Assembly (NCBI GenBank): GCA_947063875.1
Contig: CAMSTY010000018.1
Coordinates: 1 to 55,815, forward strand
Source of the DNA: an uncultured bacterium
Lineage (GTDB): Bacteria > Bacillota > Clostridia > Lachnospirales > Lachnospiraceae
Length of the DNA stretch: 55,815 nucleotides
Direction of reading: 5' to 3'
A model generated the notes under the pieces. It was not told the origin of the DNA, made no database searches, and saw nothing but the letters and a program-made list of their open reading frames with translations. The position numbers were made by a program, and so were the translations under genes. Shown piece after piece: positions 11,161 to 19,466 of this stretch. Each line of letters begins with the position of its first letter. Positions within the stretch are counted from its first letter, which is position 1.

Positions 11161-12387
11161 GTGGACAGGATAGAGTTGTTTTTTGAAAAGGCCTCGGCCT
11201 GCTTGTGGGGAGACTGGATGCTGTTTGCCTTGCTGGGCCTTGGCATCTATTATACCTGTATGACGGGTTTTGCGCAGGTTCGTTTTTTCCCTTATATTAT
11301 CCGGCGGTTTGCAAAGGAAGCAGGGAGAGGGGGGGAAGGGCAGGCCGGCGCGGGAAAGTGCTCTTCTTACCAGGCGCTCTGTACGGCGGTTGCCAGCTGT
11401 GTGGGCAGCGGCAATATTGTGGGGGTCTCCACAGCGATCCTTGCCGGCGGGCCCGGAGCGCTTTTGTGGATGTGGGTGGCGGCATTCCTGGGCATGGCAA
11501 CGAAACTGGGGGAGATTACCCTGGGGATGCGCTATCACAGTTATGATAAAGAGCATAAGGTGATCGGCGGGCCGATGTATTACATAGCCCATGCGTGGAA
11601 GATGAAGTGGGTAGGGGCTTTGGTGGCCGTGCTGCTGTTTATCCAGAATGCCGGCGCCACGCTGATTCAGTCCAATACCATTTCCGGTGTGGCAAAGGAA
11701 GCATTCTTCCTGCCTCATGGGGCGACGGGGATTCTTTTGGCTTTGGCCATGACCTTCGTGATCAGCGGCGGTTTTCAGCGCCTGGTTCATGCGGCGGAAA
11801 AAATCGTCCCGGTTATGGCAGGCATGTATGTTTTGTGCGGCCTGATTGTTTTGGTGTTGCGCATACCGCGGCTTCCGGCTGTACTGCAATCGATTATTGA
11901 GGGGGCATTTACCATAAAAGCCGGAACTGGCGCTGCCGTTGGACTGACCATGAAAGAGGCCATGCGTTTCGGGATTGCCAGAGGCTTGTACTCCAATGAG
12001 GCGGGGGAGGGGTCGGCGGCGGTCATCCATTCCTCCGCACAGGCAGACCATCCGGTGCGGCAGGGGATCTACGGGATTGTGGAGGTATTTATCGATACCA
12101 TGATTATCTGCAGCACGACCGGATTTGTCGTGCTGCTTACCGGAGCGGAGCAGTCCCATGCCAATGCGTCCACTCTGGCCGCCGTTGCCTTCGGCAGCGT
12201 GTTTCCGGTGATGATTATTTTTGGAAGCCTGAGTACCATTGATCTGGTGTGGTTTATTCAGGACTGCGCCCTGGGGGTACTGATTCTTCCTAACATTATC
12301 GCGTTGCTGATATTGGGGCCGGAGGTCAGGGGGCTTGTCCGGGAGTTTACTGCGATCCGGAAGAGGGAGCGGGAAGAACGCTTGTGA
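11161..12387 (+). CDS. AGCS-family Na+:amino acid symporter with an internal gap
   Basis: 408 aa from the GTG at 11161, which has AAGGGGGAA upstream and lies 10 bases after the phosphodiesterase stop. GGPGALLWMWVAAFLG (residues 96-111) is the family signature, and GIARGLYSNEAGEGSA is also typical. Members such as AlsT have about 450-480 residues. Here the protein passes directly from AFGSVFP (near residue 349) to VMIIFGSLSTIDLVW. About 45 residues seem to be missing, including one membrane helix and the conserved GWSYYGE stretch, without loss of frame. The carrier would import alanine, glycine or D-serine, which fits dsdA 37 bases downstream. Function is doubtful because of the gap. Confidence 0.82.
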   Translation: MDRIELFFEKASACLWGDWMLFALLGLGIYYTCMTGFAQVRFFPYIIRRFAKEAGRGGEGQAGAGKCSSYQALCTAVASCVGSGNIVGVSTAILAGGPGALLWMWVAAFLGMATKLGEITLGMRYHSYDKEHKVIGGPMYYIAHAWKMKWVGALVAVLLFIQNAGATLIQSNTISGVAKEAFFLPHGATGILLALAMTFVISGGFQRLVHAAEKIVPVMAGMYVLCGLIVLVLRIPRLPAVLQSIIEGAFTIKAGTGAAVGLTMKEAMRFGIARGLYSNEAGEGSAAVIHSSAQADHPVRQGIYGIVEVFIDTMIICSTTGFVVLLTGAEQSHANASTLAAVAFGSVFPVMIIFGSLSTIDLVWFIQDCALGVLILPNIIALLILGPEVRGLVREFTAIRKREREERL

Positions 12388-12424
12388 AATAAATATCAAA
12401 AAAACAAGAAAAAGGAGCAGACCA

Positions 12425-13744
12425 ATGAAAAGTGATTTGCAGAAATATATCGATACGATTCCGGCCGTGGCAGATGCCGCCCGGTTAAACGAGACCTTTT
12501 GGCTGAACGGCCGTCAGAGGGCCGGGGGGCACAAAGAGATCAAGGAAGTGAATCCGGAACAGATCCGGGATGCAAGCGAGAGGCTCTTGCGTTTTGCACC
12601 GTACTTAAAGAAGGTTTTTCCGGAACTGGAAAAGACCAATGGGATCATTGAATCGGAACTGCGTGCCATTCCTTCCATGCAGGCGTGGCTGGAGAAGACT
12701 TACAAAAGCCGGATCGAGGGCAGGCTGATGCTAAAGATGGACAGTGACCTTCCGGTATCGGGCTCGGTGAAGGCCAGAGGGGGAATCTATGAGGTGCTTA
12801 AGCATGCGGAAGATCTGGCATTGGAGGCCGGTATGCTGAAGCTTTCCGATGATTACAGTATTTTGGCAAACCCTGAGTTTAAGGAATTCTTCGGACGCTA
12901 TACGGTCCAGGTGGGAAGCACAGGGAACCTGGGGATGAGTATCGGCATTATGAGCGCAAAGCTGGGATTTTGTGTGATTGTGCATATGTCTGCGGATGCC
13001 AAGCAGTGGAAGAAGGACCTGCTCCGCAGCAGGGGGGTGCGGGTGATCGAATATGCCGATGATTACTGTGCGGCGGTAGAAGAGGGACGGAAGAATTCGG
13101 ATATGGATTCCATGAGCTACTTTGTGGATGACGAGAATTCCCAGGCTCTGTTTATGGGTTACAGTGTTGCGGGAGAGCGGCTGAAGGCACAGCTGGAACA
13201 GATGCAGATTCCGGTGGATGAGGACCACCCGCTGTTTTTGTATATACCCTGCGGAATCGGAGGGGCACCGGGAGGGATTACCTATGGGGTGAAGCAGATA
13301 TTCGGCGATCACGTGCACTGCTTCTTTACGGAGCCGACCCATGCCTGCTGCATGATGCTGGGGATGGCCACCGGCCTTCACGACGGCGTAAGCGTAAAGG
13401 ATTTCGGAATTGACGGGAGGACCGACGCGGATGGTCTGGCCGTAGGCCGTCCGTCGGCTTTTGTGGGCCGGGTGGTGGAGCCGGTTTTGTCCGGTATTGC
13501 CACAATCCGGGATGAAAGGCTGTATGATCTGATGCGGGGGCTTTTGCAGGAGGAGGATATTTTTATCGAACCCAGTTCCTGCGCCGCCTTTGCTGCGCTG
13601 ATTCGGGGAGAGGACATGAAGGCATATGTGGATTCCAAGGGATTAAGCGACAAGATGAGCCAGGCCACTCACATCGCCTGGGCTACCGGCGGCAGTATGG
13701 TTCCGGAAGAGATGAAGAAAATTTACCGGGAAACCGGTCTGTAG
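12425..13744 (+). CDS. dsdA: D-serine ammonia-lyase (D-serine dehydratase)
   Basis: 439 aa, close to E. coli DsdA (442). It is a fold-type II PLP enzyme that converts D-serine to pyruvate and ammonia. SGSVKARGG holds the PLP lysine K116; VGSTGNLGMSIGI binds the phosphate; PCGIGGAPGG and THIAWATGGSMVP are DsdA-specific. The start is set by AAGGAGC 7 bases before ATG 12425. It follows the AGCS symporter gene, and together they suggest uptake and breakdown of D-serine, which is abundant in gut and urine. No dsdC-type regulator is nearby; the truncated DeoR gene upstream may be the lost regulator. Confidence 0.94.
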   Translation: MKSDLQKYIDTIPAVADAARLNETFWLNGRQRAGGHKEIKEVNPEQIRDASERLLRFAPYLKKVFPELEKTNGIIESELRAIPSMQAWLEKTYKSRIEGRLMLKMDSDLPVSGSVKARGGIYEVLKHAEDLALEAGMLKLSDDYSILANPEFKEFFGRYTVQVGSTGNLGMSIGIMSAKLGFCVIVHMSADAKQWKKDLLRSRGVRVIEYADDYCAAVEEGRKNSDMDSMSYFVDDENSQALFMGYSVAGERLKAQLEQMQIPVDEDHPLFLYIPCGIGGAPGGITYGVKQIFGDHVHCFFTEPTHACCMMLGMATGLHDGVSVKDFGIDGRTDADGLAVGRPSAFVGRVVEPVLSGIATIRDERLYDLMRGLLQEEDIFIEPSSCAAFAALIRGEDMKAYVDSKGLSDKMSQATHIAWATGGSMVPEEMKKIYRETGL

Positions 13745-13747
13745 GCC

Positions 13748-14557
13748 ATGATGCGGTATCGGTTGCTGGTGCTGGACATTGACGGGACTGTGACAAATTC
13801 CCAAAAAGAGGTGACGGAAAGGACAAGGAAGGCGGTTCTTCAGCTTGAGGAAAAGGGCGTCCGCGTGGCGATAGCCTCCGGGCGCCATCCGCGGGGAGTT
13901 CTTCCCATAGCCAGAACTTTGGATTTCCATAAATCCGGCAATTTTATTCTTGCTTATAACGGGGCAAAGATTATCGATGTACGGCAGAATGCCTGCGTCT
14001 ATGAGCGAAAGCTTCCCGCGTATCTTCCGGCCAGGCTGTGGAAAGATGCTAAAAAATATGGGTTGGGAATCCTGACCTATACGGATCATGCGCTGATTGC
14101 GGGAACAAAGCCGGATGCCTATATGGAACTGGAATCGCAGATCAGCCATATTCCCATCGAATATCATGAGGATTTCTGCCGGTTTGTGGATTTTTCGGTA
14201 AATGGCTGCCTGTTTACCGGCCCGCCGGAGGATATCGAGGCCATAGAGCCGGTATTATCCCACCGGTATTTTCATGAAACACAGATTTTCCGTTCGGAAC
14301 CGTGTTTTCTGGAGGTGGTCGGGAAAAATGTGGATAAGGCCTACAGCTTAAAGCATTTGCTGGAAATCCTGGGCATTAGCCGGGAGGAGATGGTCTGCTG
14401 CGGGGACAGCTTTAGCGATATCTCCATGATCCGCTACGCCGGATTAGGGGTGGCTATGGCCAACGCCCGGGAGCAGGTCAAGGATGTGGCCAATTATATT
14501 ACGGAAAGGGATAATGACCATGATGGGGTGGCGGAGGTGATTGAGAAGTTTTTTTGA
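13748..14557 (+). CDS. Cof-type HAD-superfamily phosphatase
   Basis: 269 aa, the usual length for the IIB Cof subfamily. Motif I LDIDGT (Asp10, Asp12), motif II ASGR, a conserved lysine segment VDKAYSLKHLL and motif IV GDSFSD (Asp220) are all present. The family dephosphorylates sugar phosphates, pyridoxal phosphate and similar small metabolites in the cytoplasm. The ATG lies 3 bases after the dsdA stop without a clear ribosome binding site, so translation is probably coupled to dsdA. A role in PLP balance next to a PLP enzyme is possible but only inferred. The 3' end overlaps the convergent GH25 gene by 59 bases. Confidence 0.88.
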   Translation: MMRYRLLVLDIDGTVTNSQKEVTERTRKAVLQLEEKGVRVAIASGRHPRGVLPIARTLDFHKSGNFILAYNGAKIIDVRQNACVYERKLPAYLPARLWKDAKKYGLGILTYTDHALIAGTKPDAYMELESQISHIPIEYHEDFCRFVDFSVNGCLFTGPPEDIEAIEPVLSHRYFHETQIFRSEPCFLEVVGKNVDKAYSLKHLLEILGISREEMVCCGDSFSDISMIRYAGLGVAMANAREQVKDVANYITERDNDHDGVAEVIEKFF

Positions 14558-15368
14558 CAGACGACAGTTTTTGGCTGGGATCAGGCCGGAGATGAAGTGT
14601 TTCTCGATTTTGGGAAGCGAGGCTTTGCAGCCACTCTTCCCAGGTTCCATAAAAAACATTCAGGTCCACAAACGTTTCTTCGCCGGAAAACCCTTTCAGC
14701 CTTCCCCGGTTGGTATATTGCCAGAATGTCCAGTTGTATTCCTTGCCGTCTGCTGCCTCGGATTTCAATACTGGCTTTTGCCAGATATCCCGAATCCACA
14801 AAGGATAGTCGTCAAATCGTCCCCGGATATAGAGTTCCCAGGCCTCCTTGGTGGCATAGATAACCGGTTTTCTGCCATAGGCCTGTTCGACCTGATCCAG
14901 AAAATCCTTCAATTCTGCCTCCACCAGAGCCGGAATCGGAGGATTTTCTTTTTTGTCGCCATAAAATTCCACATCCACGGCAGGCGCAAGCATTCCCTCA
15001 AAAGGTTCCACAGTGCGGATGAAATGCTGCGCCTGAGCGCTTCCCGGACTGTCAAAGCTGAAAAAATGATAAGCGCCTGTCGTTAGTCCGGCCCCTCTGG
15101 CTTTTTCGCAGTTGAAGGAAAAACGTTCGTCTGTATGGGAACTGCCTTCTGTGGCCTTGATATAGGCAAACTGGATGTCTTGCCCGGACAGGACCTGCCA
15201 GTCGATCTCCCCCTGATAGTGGGATACATCCACTCCTCTTACGGGATATTTTCCTGCAATCAATCCGTTGATATGGAAATATCCATAGTAAACGGAAAAT
15301 ACAAATCCCAAAATCAGGGTGATAAAAACTGCCATAATGACCGCAGCTTTTAAAACCTTTTTGTTCAT
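14499..15368 (-). CDS. GH25 family lysozyme (N-acetylmuramidase), membrane-anchored
   Basis: 289 aa. One N-terminal membrane segment (about residues 8-29) follows a short positive stretch and probably anchors or exports the enzyme. The GH25 barrel follows: GVDVSHYQGEIDW with Asp47, AYIKATEG, GAYHFF and the catalytic AVDVEF with Asp132 and Glu134. The C-terminal ~30 residues are a Ser/Pro-rich tail ending in PPPPHHGHYPFP. The enzyme cleaves the beta-1,4 bond between MurNAc and GlcNAc in peptidoglycan. Its ATG overlaps the stop of the Na/Pi cotransporter gene (ATGA), so the two are co-transcribed and coupled. The tail is encoded antisense to the HAD gene end. Confidence 0.9.
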   Translation of the reverse strand: MNKKVLKAAVIMAVFITLILGFVFSVYYGYFHINGLIAGKYPVRGVDVSHYQGEIDWQVLSGQDIQFAYIKATEGSSHTDERFSFNCEKARGAGLTTGAYHFFSFDSPGSAQAQHFIRTVEPFEGMLAPAVDVEFYGDKKENPPIPALVEAELKDFLDQVEQAYGRKPVIYATKEAWELYIRGRFDDYPLWIRDIWQKPVLKSEAADGKEYNWTFWQYTNRGRLKGFSGEETFVDLNVFYGTWEEWLQSLASQNRETLHLRPDPSQKLSSVKKTSQSPPPPHHGHYPFP

Positions 15369-17185
15369 ATCGATGCTTCCTCTTTCTTGTCACCTTGCCC
15401 TTGCAGCATCTCAAAATATTCGTTGTGAGCGATCTGATATACACGATTAAACTCTTCGTCCCGTCCGGAATGAAGCTTGGAAATATAATTATGGACCTGG
15501 TGGTGAATCTCTGGAATCGCCCTTGCCACGGTTGCGACCCCCACATTGGAACAGACATCCGAAATCCTCTCCGCCTCAGAGAGGAGATTGAAAAATTCCG
15601 AACCGTTGAAGACCTCGCAGGAACCGCTGCGCAGCCTTTCCAGATGATTGTTTTTTAAGACATTTACCATATCATCCGCCACCTGTTCCAGGGGTTCAAT
15701 CTGACGCGCCTCCACCAGATTCTGCTTGCGGAAGGCCTCGCCGGTATGATCGAGGATCGCATTCAGAAGTTTTTGCAGCACATTCAGTTCAGAAAGGGTA
15801 TCTGCTGAGAAGATGTTGTTTTTTTTCGTGAGTTCGGCGGCGATCTCGGCGATATTCAGGGCATGGTCTCCCAGACGTTCAAACTCCGTAATCGCAGAAA
15901 AATAGTAATTCATGATTTCTACATGATATTGATAAGTGATGGTGGTGGAAATCTGGACCAGATAGTTGCTTACCTGGTCGGCCATGCGGTCAATATAGTC
16001 TTCGTCTTCCTCGATCTGTTTCATGGTTTCCGGATTGTATTGGGGGAACATATCAAATGCGCGGCTGATATTGGTCCTTGCCAGCTGGAACATCACCAGA
16101 AGGATATCATAGCAACGCCCGAAAGCTACGGCAGGCGTACTGATAAATACCGGATTCAGGCTGTCCAGCATTTCATCATATTTCCCTGCCTGTACAGGCG
16201 AGGATTTTATGAGTTTGTGGCTGATCTTCTCATAAATTCCCACAAACGGAAGCAGAAGGAATGCGCAGGACAGGTTGAAGATGCTGTTGGCGTTGGCAAT
16301 GCCGCCGGAATAAATCGTCTCATTCCAAATGCCGTCGAGTAAGCCGATTCTGTGAATGACGGCGACCACAGTCAATGTCAGGGCGGATTTGCTCAAATTG
16401 AACAAAATATTTACTATGCCGACTTTTTTTGCCTCCGGTTTGGCCCCTATGTTGCAGACAATGGCCGTTGTCACGCAATCGCCCAGATAGACGCCGACCA
16501 GCACGGCATAGATTTCCCCGAAGGTCAGCTGCCCCGAGGTGGAAAAAGCCTGCAGGATGCCGATGGTGGCAGAGGAACTTTGCAGCACAAAAGCCACTCC
16601 GGCCCCGGAGAGATAGGCAATCAGCGGGTTGCTGCCCAGACGGGAAAAGATCTGTTCCACGATTCCGCTGTCAGAGAGGACTTCCACGGCGTCGGTCATA
16701 TTCAGAAGTCCCGAGAACAGGATTCCGAATCCGACAATAATCTGGCCGGCTTTGCCGGAATTGTCAGACTTCATGCCCATGATGATGATAATGCCGATGA
16801 TCAGCGCCAGAGGGGCCAGGGTGGAAGGGGTTAAAAACTGCAAAAACCAGGAACCCGATGAATTTACATCCAGAAGCCGGATGATCTGTCCGGTGACGGT
16901 GGTGCCTACGTTGGCCCCGATAATGATGCCCAGCGACTGTCTCAGGGAAATGATGCCGGCGCCCACAAGACCAGAAGTAAGGACGATGGTCGCGGTGGAG
17001 GACTGGATGACCGCCGTTACCACCAGCCCGAGGAAAAATGCCTTAACCGGGGTGCCGGTAATCCGTTCCATAGCTTTTTTCAGCGTGCCGGAAGAACTGG
17101 ATTTCAGCCCGTCGCCCATCAGACGCATTCCGTAAAGGAACATGGCGAGTCCGCCAAAAAGTGTTATTGCGTTAAAAATAGTCAT
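15365..17185 (-). CDS. Na+/phosphate cotransporter family protein with PhoU-like domain (NptA-like)
   Basis: 606 aa. The N-terminal half has two inverted Na/Pi-cotransporter repeats with the hallmark QSS motifs AVIQSSTATIVL (near residue 60) and FVLQSSSATIGI (near residue 205). The C-terminal half (about 340-600) is helical and PhoU-like. Such proteins move phosphate with Na+ across the cytoplasmic membrane. ATG 17185 is preferred because AGGTGA lies just upstream; a TTG at 17200 would add five residues. It is the first gene of a two-gene unit with the GH25 lysozyme and is divergent from plsX. No clear promoter was found in the A+T-rich 5' region. Confidence 0.92.
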   Translation of the reverse strand: MTIFNAITLFGGLAMFLYGMRLMGDGLKSSSSGTLKKAMERITGTPVKAFFLGLVVTAVIQSSTATIVLTSGLVGAGIISLRQSLGIIIGANVGTTVTGQIIRLLDVNSSGSWFLQFLTPSTLAPLALIIGIIIIMGMKSDNSGKAGQIIVGFGILFSGLLNMTDAVEVLSDSGIVEQIFSRLGSNPLIAYLSGAGVAFVLQSSSATIGILQAFSTSGQLTFGEIYAVLVGVYLGDCVTTAIVCNIGAKPEAKKVGIVNILFNLSKSALTLTVVAVIHRIGLLDGIWNETIYSGGIANANSIFNLSCAFLLLPFVGIYEKISHKLIKSSPVQAGKYDEMLDSLNPVFISTPAVAFGRCYDILLVMFQLARTNISRAFDMFPQYNPETMKQIEEDEDYIDRMADQVSNYLVQISTTITYQYHVEIMNYYFSAITEFERLGDHALNIAEIAAELTKKNNIFSADTLSELNVLQKLLNAILDHTGEAFRKQNLVEARQIEPLEQVADDMVNVLKNNHLERLRSGSCEVFNGSEFFNLLSEAERISDVCSNVGVATVARAIPEIHHQVHNYISKLHSGRDEEFNRVYQIAHNEYFEMLQGQGDKKEEASI

Positions 17186-17335
17186 AATGTTCACCTGCAA
17201 TATGGTTTTCTTAATACATTTAGGATTGTACTAAAATTTTACATAAAATGCTATAGTTTTTTATTTTAATTGATATCAGATAACGCATATCATGAGTCAG
17301 ACCGGATGGCGGAGCGTTATTTCGCGAAATTCTTA

Positions 17336-17364
17336 TTGATTTATAAAACATTATTTAGTATAGT
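17336..17364 (+). promoter_or_regulatory. Promoter of the plsX-acpP-rnc-smc-ftsY cluster
   Basis: -35 TTGATT (17336-17341), 17-base spacer, -10 TATAGT (17359-17364), 45 bases before the plsX start. Upstream lie ATAACGC (17280-17286) with its inverted copy GCGTTAT (17314-17320), and the palindrome TTTCGCGAAA (17320-17329); these may be a regulator site. Confidence 0.75.
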
Positions 17365-17409
17365 AATTAGGGAATGGAAAGGTCGGCAAGAACCGGAGAG
17401 GAGTACGGT

Positions 17410-18426
17410 ATGATTAGAGTTGCGGTAGATGCAATGGGCGGCGATCATGCGCCTGGCGAGATTGTAAAAGGCGTAGTGGACGCGGTATCTCACAGAGAGG
17501 ATATCCAGGTACTGCTGGTGGGGAAAGAGGAAGCGGTGAAGAAGGAACTTTCCCGGCACACCTACCCCAAAAAACAGATACAGCTGATCCCGGCATCGGA
17601 AGTGATTGAGACAGAGGAACCGCCGGTCAATGCCGTGCGCCGGAAAAAGGATTCGTCCATTGTAGTGGGGATGAACCTGGTAAAATCAAAAGAAGCGGAC
17701 GCCTTTGTCTCTGCAGGGAGTTCAGGGGCGATCCTGGTTGGCGGACAGGTGATTGTGGGGAGGTTGAAAGGGGTGGAGCGCCCTCCTTTCGGAGCCTTGA
17801 TTCCCACTGAGAAGGGAGTGTCCCTGCTTTTGGACAGCGGAGCCAATGTAGACGCCCGTCCGTCTCATCTGGTACAGTTTGCGCGCATGGGGTCCATCTA
17901 TATGGAACATGTGATTGGAATCAAAAGCCCGCGGGTAGGGATTGTCAATATCGGCGCGGAGGAGGAGAAGGGGAATGCACTCGTAAAAGAGACGTTTCCT
18001 CTGCTGAAGGAGTGCCATGATATCAACTTTACCGGCAGTATCGAGGCCAGGGAAATCCCTCATGGCGGGGCCGACGTGATTGTGTGCGAGGCGTTCACGG
18101 GCAACGTGATCCTGAAATTGTATGAAGGGACGGGAACTACGCTGATCTCCATGGTAAAAAAGGGGATGATGGGCAGCCTGCGCAGCAAGATAGGGGCACT
18201 GTTAGTGAAACCGGCTCTGAAGGAGACCTTGAAGGCATTTGACGCTTCCCGGTACGGTGGGGCGCCGCTTCTGGGGCTGAAGGGACTTGTGGTGAAGACT
18301 CACGGGAGCGCCGGCGCGCGGGAGGTCAGCAATTCGATTATTCAGTGCGTGACCTTCAAGGAGCAGAAGATCAATGAGAAAATCAGAGAAAGCCTGGTGC
18401 CTGAAGAACAGGCCATAGAAAAATAG
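17410..18426 (+). CDS. plsX: Phosphate acyltransferase PlsX
   Basis: 338 aa, normal length. MIRVAVDAMGGDHAPGEIV is the diagnostic N-terminus; SAGSSGAILVGG, NVDARP and EAFTGNVILK are family motifs. PlsX makes acyl-phosphate from acyl-ACP and phosphate, the first committed step of phospholipid synthesis with PlsY. The start at 17410 has GAGAGGAG upstream; an ATG at 17374 would add 12 non-conserved residues. acpP follows after 22 bases. fabD/fabG, present between plsX and acpP in Bacillus, are absent here. Confidence 0.97.
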   Translation: MIRVAVDAMGGDHAPGEIVKGVVDAVSHREDIQVLLVGKEEAVKKELSRHTYPKKQIQLIPASEVIETEEPPVNAVRRKKDSSIVVGMNLVKSKEADAFVSAGSSGAILVGGQVIVGRLKGVERPPFGALIPTEKGVSLLLDSGANVDARPSHLVQFARMGSIYMEHVIGIKSPRVGIVNIGAEEEKGNALVKETFPLLKECHDINFTGSIEAREIPHGGADVIVCEAFTGNVILKLYEGTGTTLISMVKKGMMGSLRSKIGALLVKPALKETLKAFDASRYGGAPLLGLKGLVVKTHGSAGAREVSNSIIQCVTFKEQKINEKIRESLVPEEQAIEK

Positions 18427-18448
18427 AGAAAAGAAAGGAGGGGAGACT

Positions 18449-18679
18449 ATGGAGTTTGAAAAACTGCAGGGTATTATTGCTGAAGTATTGAATGTGGAAG
18501 CAGGAGAGATTACGATGGACACCACTTTTGTGGAAGATCTGGGAGCGGATTCGCTGGACATTTTTCAGATTGTCATGGGAATTGAAGAAGAGTTTGATAT
18601 TGAGATTCCCACGGATGCAGCAGAACAGATCGTCACAGTGGGTGATGCAGTAGAGCAGATCAAGAACGCACTGAATTAG
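18449..18679 (+). CDS. acpP: Acyl carrier protein
   Basis: 76 aa, highly acidic. LGADSLD carries Ser35, the 4'-phosphopantetheine attachment site. It holds growing acyl chains for fatty acid and phospholipid synthesis. AAAGGAGGGG lies upstream of the ATG. It sits between plsX, which uses acyl-ACP, and rnc. Confidence 0.97.
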   Translation: MEFEKLQGIIAEVLNVEAGEITMDTTFVEDLGADSLDIFQIVMGIEEEFDIEIPTDAAEQIVTVGDAVEQIKNALN

Positions 18680-18767
18680 GGTGACTCACGAATAGAGAAG
18701 GAGGGGCGCGTCGCAGGAGAGCCTGGGCGGCGCCTTTTCCTTTGCAGAGGGCAGAAAGGGAATTGAT

Positions 18768-19466
18768 ATGAACCGTGATTTGAAAGAATTGGAAAAAAGG
18801 ATCAGCTACCGCTTTCAACAGAAAAAGCTGCTGCGTCAGGCAATGATCCACAGTTCGTTTGCCAATGAGCATCAAATAGACAAGTTCGATTGCAACGAGA
18901 GGCTGGAGTTTTTAGGCGATGCGGTGCTGGAAGCAGTGTCGAGTGATTTTTTATATCGGGAATATCCGGATAAACCGGAAGGGGAACTGACAAAAATCCG
19001 TGCCAGCCTGGTTTGTGAACCGACGCTGGCTTATTGCGCATCGGAGATTGAGCTGGGAACGTATCTCTTTCTGGGAAAGGGTGAGGAGGCAACCGGCGGC
19101 CGGAGCCGGGATTCGGTAGTTTCAGACGCTATGGAGGCATTGATTGGCGCGATCTATCTGGATGGTGGTTTTGCTAGTGCAAAAGAGTTCGTTCACCGGT
19201 TTGTGCTGAACGATTTGGAGCATAAGCAGCTCTTTTATGATAGCAAGACTATCCTGCAGGAGATTGTGCAGGCCGGGGAATCCGGCCAGCTTCTGGAATA
19301 TGAGATATTAAAGGAGGAGGGGCCGGATCACCATAAGATGTTTGAAGTGCGGGCTTTGCTGAACGGGCGGGAGATCGGCCGGGGAAGCGGCAGGACGAAG
19401 AAAGCGGCAGAACAGCTGGCCGCTTACCGCGGAATATTGAAACTGAAGGAGCATATATGTACTTAA
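18768..19466 (+). CDS. rnc: Ribonuclease III
   Basis: 232 aa. The N-terminal RNase III domain has NERLEFLGDAVLEAV with the catalytic acidic residues, and VSDAMEALIGAIYLDGG. The C-terminal double-stranded RNA-binding domain (about 157-228) ends in GRTKKAAEQLAAYRGI. It processes rRNA precursors and structured mRNAs. In the 88-base gap after acpP, GGCGC (18705-18709) and GCGCC (18730-18734) with flanking G-T pairs and a T-rich tail form a weak terminator-like hairpin that may lower read-through. The 3' end overlaps smc by 10 bases. Confidence 0.96.
   Translation: MNRDLKELEKRISYRFQQKKLLRQAMIHSSFANEHQIDKFDCNERLEFLGDAVLEAVSSDFLYREYPDKPEGELTKIRASLVCEPTLAYCASEIELGTYLFLGKGEEATGGRSRDSVVSDAMEALIGAIYLDGGFASAKEFVHRFVLNDLEHKQLFYDSKTILQEIVQAGESGQLLEYEILKEEGPDHHKMFEVRALLNGREIGRGSGRTKKAAEQLAAYRGILKLKEHICT

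Noticed and set aside
11110..12399. Minus-strand open frame of 429 codons over the AGCS symporter gene
   Set aside because: Antisense shadow with His/Arg/Gln-rich composition; the plus-strand protein has clear AGCS motifs.
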